Shown here in pieces: positions 58,491-64,000 of a DNA stretch of 64,000 nt. Positions within the stretch are counted from its first letter, which is position 1. The number at the start of each line of letters is the position of its first letter. Origin of the DNA: Arbacia lixula (taxonomy: Eukaryota; Echinodermata; Echinoidea; Arbacioida; Arbaciidae). The DNA lies in assembly GCA_963669155.1 (NCBI GenBank), contig OZ022576.1, positions 2,128,246 through 2,192,245 on the forward strand. The letters are read 5' to 3'. The notes under the pieces are model-generated. The model searched no databases and was not told the DNA's origin. It worked only from the letters and a program-made list of their open reading frames with translations. The position numbers and the translations under genes were made by a program.

Positions 58491-59888
58491 ATGATTACGT
58501 CAATCAAGAGGATTTTTTTTTTAGGAATCATCACAACATTCGTCGTATTCTATTTCATGTTTATTTGGCCGTCCAGCAACCGCTGGGTGGTTTCATATAA
58601 CACGGACAATAAGACGAACAGACCGCTGGTACACCACAGCGTGAGAGACATACTCAGCATTGGTTTGGCGAAGATAGACGAGGATGTGCTGGGGATGGAT
58701 ATTGGTAATATCATCGGAACGATTGCTAATGTCAGTTTGATGGAGAACCGCCTCGTGGCTAAGCTGCAGGGGCTGTACAGGCAGCGGCCGGAGAGATGTG
58801 CCATACGCGTTGCGATACACTGTTCAAAAGAGAAACACTGTTATGACATGATTAGTAAACAGCCAACTCAAGAGGAAATTACACGCCTAGACGTTTTCTC
58901 GTGGCAGATAATTTCATGCCTGCCTTCGGTGCTACCGTGTGACATCGAGAGACGGTTCGTGGACACCATGACGCCGGATATCATGCGCAAGAGTGATATT
59001 GTCATCTTCGGGATGGTCGGCGGGTCCCTGGCGATAGACGAGCTCATGACACTGCGCCCACCGGGACAGCTCTGGGTGTACATGACGTGGGAGTCGCCTC
59101 TAATGCGGCAACGACATTTTGTGCCAAAGAGCCCGGGAGCAGGGAACCCGTATAATCTCACCATGTACTACACTCACGACGCAGACCTGTATGCACCCTA
59201 TGGCCACTTCCAGAGGACACCCGTCAGCACCTCTCCTCCACTCCAAAATAAAACCAAACTAATGGCATGGGTGGCATCTCACTGTTCAGGGTTGCCGTGG
59301 AGACGAACGGAATTTGTGATGTATTTGAAACAACATTTAGACATTGATGTGTACGGCAAATGTGGTGATATGGAAATTGTGAGCAAAAATGACAAGCCGG
59401 CCACTGTATTGCTTTTGCAGCAATATAAATTTTATCTTGCTCTGGAAAATAATGAGTGCCAGGAATATATTACAGAAAAGGTTTCGAGAAACGGTTTTCA
59501 GAGCGGAGCAGTGCCGATTGTCTACGGCGCAAGGCGTCAAGATTACGCGCGTATTTTCCCTGCTAATTCTTACATTGACCTGCAGGATTTCGATTCCATC
59601 GGACACTTCATAGACTTCATCCAGATGCTTGATACTGACGTCCAAAGATACAACAAATATTTCGACTGGCAGCAAGGAGGAACAGTTAGACTCTACAACA
59701 TATGGGATTTCATTCGGTCTCCGCCTGAGGTGAGCACGTGCTACATTCTGCGCAAGCTGGTTCATGTATCTGTCTACCCCGAGATTTCTTGGCAGAAAAA
59801 GGTTCCCGACTTTGGGGCGTGGATGCAAAATCAGCGTTCATCTCTTGGACCAAAACGGTTGCTGGGCTTTGACATTCGTTCTCCGTAA
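58491..59888 (+). CDS. Alpha-1,3-fucosyltransferase (GT10 family), single exon
   Basis: 465 residues from ATG 58491 to TAA 59886-59888. The ATG is the first after an in-frame TAG (58449) and has A at -3. Type II Golgi membrane topology: short basic cytoplasmic tail (MITSIKR), signal anchor at residues 8-26 (IFFLGIITTFVVFYFMFIW), then stem and lumenal catalytic domain. GT10 motifs: MTWESP (198-203), YTHDADLYAPYG (227-238), MAWVASHCSG (258-267), DVYGKCG (286-292) and the GDP-fucose-binding core YKFYLALENNECQEYITEK (312-330), followed by GAVPIVYGA. Three N-glycosylation sequons (80, 222, 253). The enzyme should transfer fucose from GDP-fucose to N-acetylglucosamine-containing glycans. The acceptor is unknown. 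The core has EYITEK where many members have DYVTEK. It appears intact and intronless, as is common for this family. Confidence 0.92.
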   Translation: MITSIKRIFFLGIITTFVVFYFMFIWPSSNRWVVSYNTDNKTNRPLVHHSVRDILSIGLAKIDEDVLGMDIGNIIGTIANVSLMENRLVAKLQGLYRQRPERCAIRVAIHCSKEKHCYDMISKQPTQEEITRLDVFSWQIISCLPSVLPCDIERRFVDTMTPDIMRKSDIVIFGMVGGSLAIDELMTLRPPGQLWVYMTWESPLMRQRHFVPKSPGAGNPYNLTMYYTHDADLYAPYGHFQRTPVSTSPPLQNKTKLMAWVASHCSGLPWRRTEFVMYLKQHLDIDVYGKCGDMEIVSKNDKPATVLLLQQYKFYLALENNECQEYITEKVSRNGFQSGAVPIVYGARRQDYARIFPANSYIDLQDFDSIGHFIDFIQMLDTDVQRYNKYFDWQQGGTVRLYNIWDFIRSPPEVSTCYILRKLVHVSVYPEISWQKKVPDFGAWMQNQRSSLGPKRLLGFDIRSP

Positions 59889-60552
59889 AACATCGATCGT
59901 AGAGTCATAATGATCATGATAATAATATACAATCCTTTTTATTGCGCTGCATACTACATTTCCAATCACTATGCTACTATTGTCCCTGCAATAATGTACA
60001 AGGTAATCATCTTTGGCATTTAGGAGGGTCAGAACAATTTGATCATATTGAACCAAAAGAATCAAATTGAAAAGTTACATTATAATGTTATTAGTATAAT
60101 TCGCACATGTAATAATGTGTCACCTACGTACGGAACTGAAATGATAGAAAAGGTATGATTGCATGCATGTAGTACATGTACTTAGAAAATGAGTTGACCT
60201 CTAACAAAGTTTTGAATAGGTGGGGTTTCAGCATAGTTTGAAAGTTTGCGTGAATGTAGTATCTTGGATGTTGGGCGGGCGGTTGGGGCACAACTTGGGA
60301 GCGGCGACAAAGAGAGCTCTGTCACCGTACCGCGCCTTCATACGGGGTACATTCATAAGCTGAAGGTGAGAAGAGGTGGAAGCGCGAGGTCGGGATGATG
60401 AAACCTTTGGCCACGATTTGTAGAAATAAAGCATGTTACTTATGTTGCAGCATTTTACACAATTTTGTACATTAGTGAAAACGTTGATAAATGATAATGA
60501 AGTTGTTAACGGGAATCAGAAATTAGCACAAGTGCTAGTCCTGCCTGATTCC
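59889..60552. other. 3' flank of the fucosyltransferase with a retrotransposon remnant
   Basis: AATAAA at 60425-60430 is a plausible polyadenylation signal about 540 nt after the stop. It lies in a minus-strand remnant (about 60228-60434) that encodes YGDRALFVAAPKLCPNRPP and IQDTTFTQTFK, a degenerate C-terminal end of a non-LTR polymerase (usual form YGDRAFSVAAPKLWNSLP). Confidence 0.5.
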
Positions 60553-61459
60553 TTGAAGGGCAAGTTTACCTATTAAACATGTCAATTCTATTTAAATCTT
60601 CATTCAAAATAATTAAAATGGCTCTAACATGACAGATTTTGGTTGAGAATTCAAAATTCATAGGTAATCGCAATATAAATCTCTTTTGAGTGTGCTCAGA
60701 AATATAATGCGGCAGAATTAGATCGTGGTAAGGTATGGAGATATAGAGCAGAGTTATGGTCTGAATGATAAGTATAACGCTCAGAAAATCAGCTGGAGAA
60801 TAAACCATTATTGTATTTACAACTTTCCCCCTAACTGTCTGGTGACGCGTTATTACATCCACCTGTATTTCGTGCTTCAGTTTCAATGGATGGAACGCAC
60901 TCTGAATCTATTAGTTGTTGCTACTCGGACAAAGCTTTGACAATGTTTGGGTTTACCATTAGTAACGTATTGTTTAAACTACGTGAATAAAATCTGCATA
61001 CATTACGAAAATGTTCTATTCTTCCGATTTCCTGTTGGATTGTCGTTACAAAGGAAAACTAATTCGCTATTTTTAAGCTAAACAAATATATGTAATGTTT
61101 TTAACGAATGATAAAAATATTTTATTAAATATGTTTTTTTTGTAATAGCAGTCTAGAAATTTGGATTTTATATTCATACGTTTATTAATATTACGGCACG
61201 AGAGAGTACAGAATGGAACCAATGGGCGTAGAGGTTTAATTTGTTCGTATGTGACGTCACAGTTTTGAATAGCAGCGCGGAAAATGGCGGCCCCCATAAG
61301 TTTTCTCGGCGTATACTTTGGCAACTGAAACTGGAAAGTAAGATGGGCTTCGTCTGGTACTTTCTCAACCAAAATCTGTCATGTTAGAGCCATTTTTAAT
61401 TATTTTGAATGAAGTTTTAAATAGAATTGACATGTTTAATGGGTAAACTTACGCTTTAA
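60553..61459. mobile_element. TTAA-type non-autonomous DNA transposon, about 0.9 kb
   Basis: Terminal inverted repeats of about 95 bp share AAGTTTACC.ATTAAACATG, TCAATTCTATTTAAA, GGCTCTAACATGACAGATTT and TGGTTGAGAA. The right edge is TTAA (61456-61459) and the left TTGA (60553-60556), consistent with a mutated TTAA duplication. No transposase in the interior. Confidence 0.75.
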
Positions 61460-61981
61460 ATCAAATTCTTTGGTACGTACGGCGGTAACAAAATTATCTT
61501 TGGCTAGTGACTGCTTAAACACTAATGTAAGTAATGATAATGATGAATATATTTATAAAGAAGTATGCATGTAAAGATCTCTTAGATATAAGAGTAATAT
61601 CTTATTAAGTATACTTGACAACTACCTTAAATCATACTGCTGTAAAAAATAAAAGAATAATAATAACAATAATAAACATCGCATACAATCTTGATTACCT
61701 CACAAGCGGGAAACACCAGATGTTGACAGTTTAACAGTTTCCCGTTGAAACTGAAAGTTCCATTAAATAATTCATGAGCAGCTTCGGAAAGCAACTGTAG
61801 TTTCCATTTCTCTAATGTTTTGGGGGACACAATTCCATAATTTCACTCCAATGTAAGATTGAAAATTGGTCATGTTTTATTTTACACTTAGGTATATATA
61901 GCTGTTCCTCTAGTGGCATACCTGTGATATATCAGTTGACAATATTCTATTAGAGTGTGAGGAAGGTTGTTATTAACTAAA
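61460..61981. other. Non-coding region
   Basis: No gene seen. AT-rich sequence between the TTAA-type element and the retrotransposon remnant. Part may be the 3' end of that remnant. Confidence 0.4.
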
Positions 61982-64000
61982 TCATATACAAAAGTTGAAA
62001 CCGATAAGAAGTGTAGATTTAATCTTTAACTTGTGGAACAAAGGTCTTGAATGAGTTCTCCATGAGCTGAAGGTAATTGCTCTCATTGCCATCTTTTGGG
62101 CATACAATATGCATTTTAAGTTAGTCTCGTAGGTACTTCCCCACTCTTCAATGCCATATGAAAAGTGTAGCTGTATTGACCCCTGATACAACATCAACAA
62201 TACATTCTGCGGGACAAAATGCCTGTGTCTGAATAAAATACCAACCTTTTTACGAGCATTTTTATTAACCATTTTGATACGTTCTCCCCACGTAAGGTGA
62301 TTATCAATTTGAAGTCCTACAAAGAATGCCATATTTACCTTAGATATGTCTGTGCCAGATATTTCAAGAGCACCTTTAACCTTCACGGATCGTCTTCTAC
62401 TTCTTATCAGCATATAACTAGTTTTCTTTAGGTTAATTGTGACCTTATTAGCATAACACCATGTCTGGACCTTTCCCAAATGCTTATTTACTAAGTGCAT
62501 ATCAATCTCCGTTTTTCCACCTCAAAAGTGTGGAGCAGATTTGAATCGTCAGCAAATCATCTGAAATTAAAGTACTGAATGGGATTAGGCAAATCATTGA
62601 CATAAATCAAAAAGAGTGTTGGCCTCAGCACTAATCCTTGCGGGACACCACATGATATATTCAAATGAGATGACCTTGTATCTTTGTATTTCACAACCTG
62701 ATGTCTGTTGCAAAGGTAGTCTGCTTACCATTGTAAAGCGACACCACGTTTTCCATAGTGTGATATCTTTCTTAAGAGAATTTTGTGGTTTATGGTATCG
62801 AATGCCTTCTGAAAATCATTAAAGAGCCCTAGTGTGATTTTCCCATCATCCAGTGATTTTAAAAGGGTATTTGTTGAATTAATACATGTAATCGATAACT
62901 TTGTACTATATTTCGTACGAAAGACATATTGATCATGTTGGTGTTGCTGCAAAATATTGTTAAAAAGTCCATTAATATTAACCATCTTTTCAAAAAATTT
63001 CCCTAAACCTGTCAATATTGAGATTAGCCTATAATTTCCTGGAACTGCTTTGGACCCTTTTTTGTACCCAGGTATTACTTGAGCTATCTTTAAAGCATCA
63101 GGAAATTTGCCTTCTTGTAATGATAAATTGATGTCAATGGTGTGGTTATATAAACTGCACCATTTTTTACGAGTCGTGCAGGCAGCATGTCATACCCACA
63201 TGCTTTCCTCATATCGGTAGCATGTAGGTGATTCAACATTTCATTTTCTGTCACTGGCTTAGAAAAAAGGACCTATTTTGCTTAGACCCCAAATACGATG
63301 TACAATCTGTATCGATTACTGGTATGTCATCTGCTAGGTTTGGTCCTATATTTACAAAGAATTGATTAAATTCAGAAGCAATTTCAGAATCATCACAATA
63401 GTTGTAGTTTCTCCATTTCGTGCAAAATACTTAACTTCTGAACATCAGTTGTTTTTGTTGAGGCACTTACTCGATTTAGTAACTCGTTGCTGGTCTTCCA
63501 CGTCTTACTGGTATTGCATTTGTTTTGTTCTAAAATATTACTATAATATTTACGTTTAACATTTTTAATAACTAAGGTCAGGGTATTTCTATATTTTTTT
63601 TTTATAATTTCCTTCATATTGCACATCAAAATTTGATGATTTATATTTAGAATACAATTTGTGCTTTTCCCGATGGATTTAAGGATCCCTTTCGTTATCC
63701 ACGTTTTTATAACTTCATTCTTCTTGTTCATAGAGTTTTGTGTGAACACAGGGGCATGTTTATCACAAACATTTTCAAATATATCCAAAAAGTTAGCATA
63801 ACACTTGTGAATGTCCTTTTCTTTGAATACAATATCCCATCTGATTTTGGCCAGATCTTCATGAAACTTTTCAATTGTGTAATTCTTAAAGGTACGACTT
63901 GTTACTTTCTTTTGGTAACCTTTGCCTCCAGTTTTACAATTTTCAAAAACCACAAATATAGGAAAGTGGTCAGATACATCAGTTTCTAGAACTGCGATTA
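61982..64000 (-). mobile_element. Decayed CR1/L2-type retrotransposon running off the window edge
   Basis: Minus-strand frames in order from the right edge: a linker after the endonuclease domain (63953-63393: AKIRWDIVFKEKDIHKCYAN, VIKTWITKGILKSIGKS, VKRKYYSNIL), then the polymerase (63015-62725: DQYVFRTKYSTKLSITCI, LFNDFQKAFDTINHKILLRK) and its 3' part (62500-61982: WCYANKVTINLKKTSYMLIR, FVGLQIDNHLTWGERI, MAMRAITFSSWRTHSRPLFH). WITKGILKSI resembles WITKGIFRSI of the element at 36-39 kb, so the two are related. Multiple frameshifts and stops show it is dead. The endonuclease part lies beyond the window. Confidence 0.85.

Overview
The window looks like nuclear DNA of an animal, most likely a marine invertebrate deuterostome (echinoderm or similar). 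This rests on spliced genes with GT-AG introns, an AT-rich background with many ACATGT-type palindromes and microsatellites, and a dense mix of non-LTR retrotransposon pieces (CR1/L2, Rex1, L1/Tx1-like) and short terminal-inverted-repeat elements (TA- and TTAA-flanked). The species assignment is inference. No bacterial, CRISPR or phage features were seen.

Layout. 1-3.8 kb (+): the last coding exon and long 3' UTR of an unrecognised tyrosine-motif-rich signalling protein whose tail has ITAM-like spacing. 3.8-11 kb: no gene, several foldback (MITE-like) elements. 11.0-33.2 kb (-): a complete 13-coding-exon gene for a synphilin-1 (SNCAIP)-like ankyrin-repeat/coiled-coil protein. I assembled it from the sequence as 1230 residues, with every splice phase consistent. 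Its 10.7-kb last intron and its other introns hold MITEs, SINE-like heads, RT fragments and microsatellites, two of which lie directly against splice sites. 33.2-36.1 kb: upstream region with an NRF1/YY1-type promoter signature, a perfect hairpin, a partial MITE and interstitial telomere-like repeats. 36.1-39.75 kb (+): a nearly intact CR1/L2-type retrotransposon (endonuclease plus reverse transcriptase, one frameshift). 41-57.6 kb: a graveyard of mobile DNA, including decayed CR1/L2 and L1/Tx1-like pieces on the minus strand, large foldback elements, one DNA transposon nested in another, a triplicated tRNA-headed repeat array and a Rex1-like reverse transcriptase remnant. 58.5-59.9 kb (+): an apparently intronless GT10 alpha-1,3-fucosyltransferase gene. 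60-64 kb: a TTAA-flanked element and another decayed CR1/L2-type element running off the right edge.

The host genes (tyrosine-motif protein, synphilin-1-like, fucosyltransferase) do not form an obvious pathway. The first two are arranged tail to tail. The best-supported biology is the synphilin-1-like gene and the fucosyltransferase. The most unusual structure is in the nested and tandem repeat organisation and in the microsatellite-bounded splice sites.
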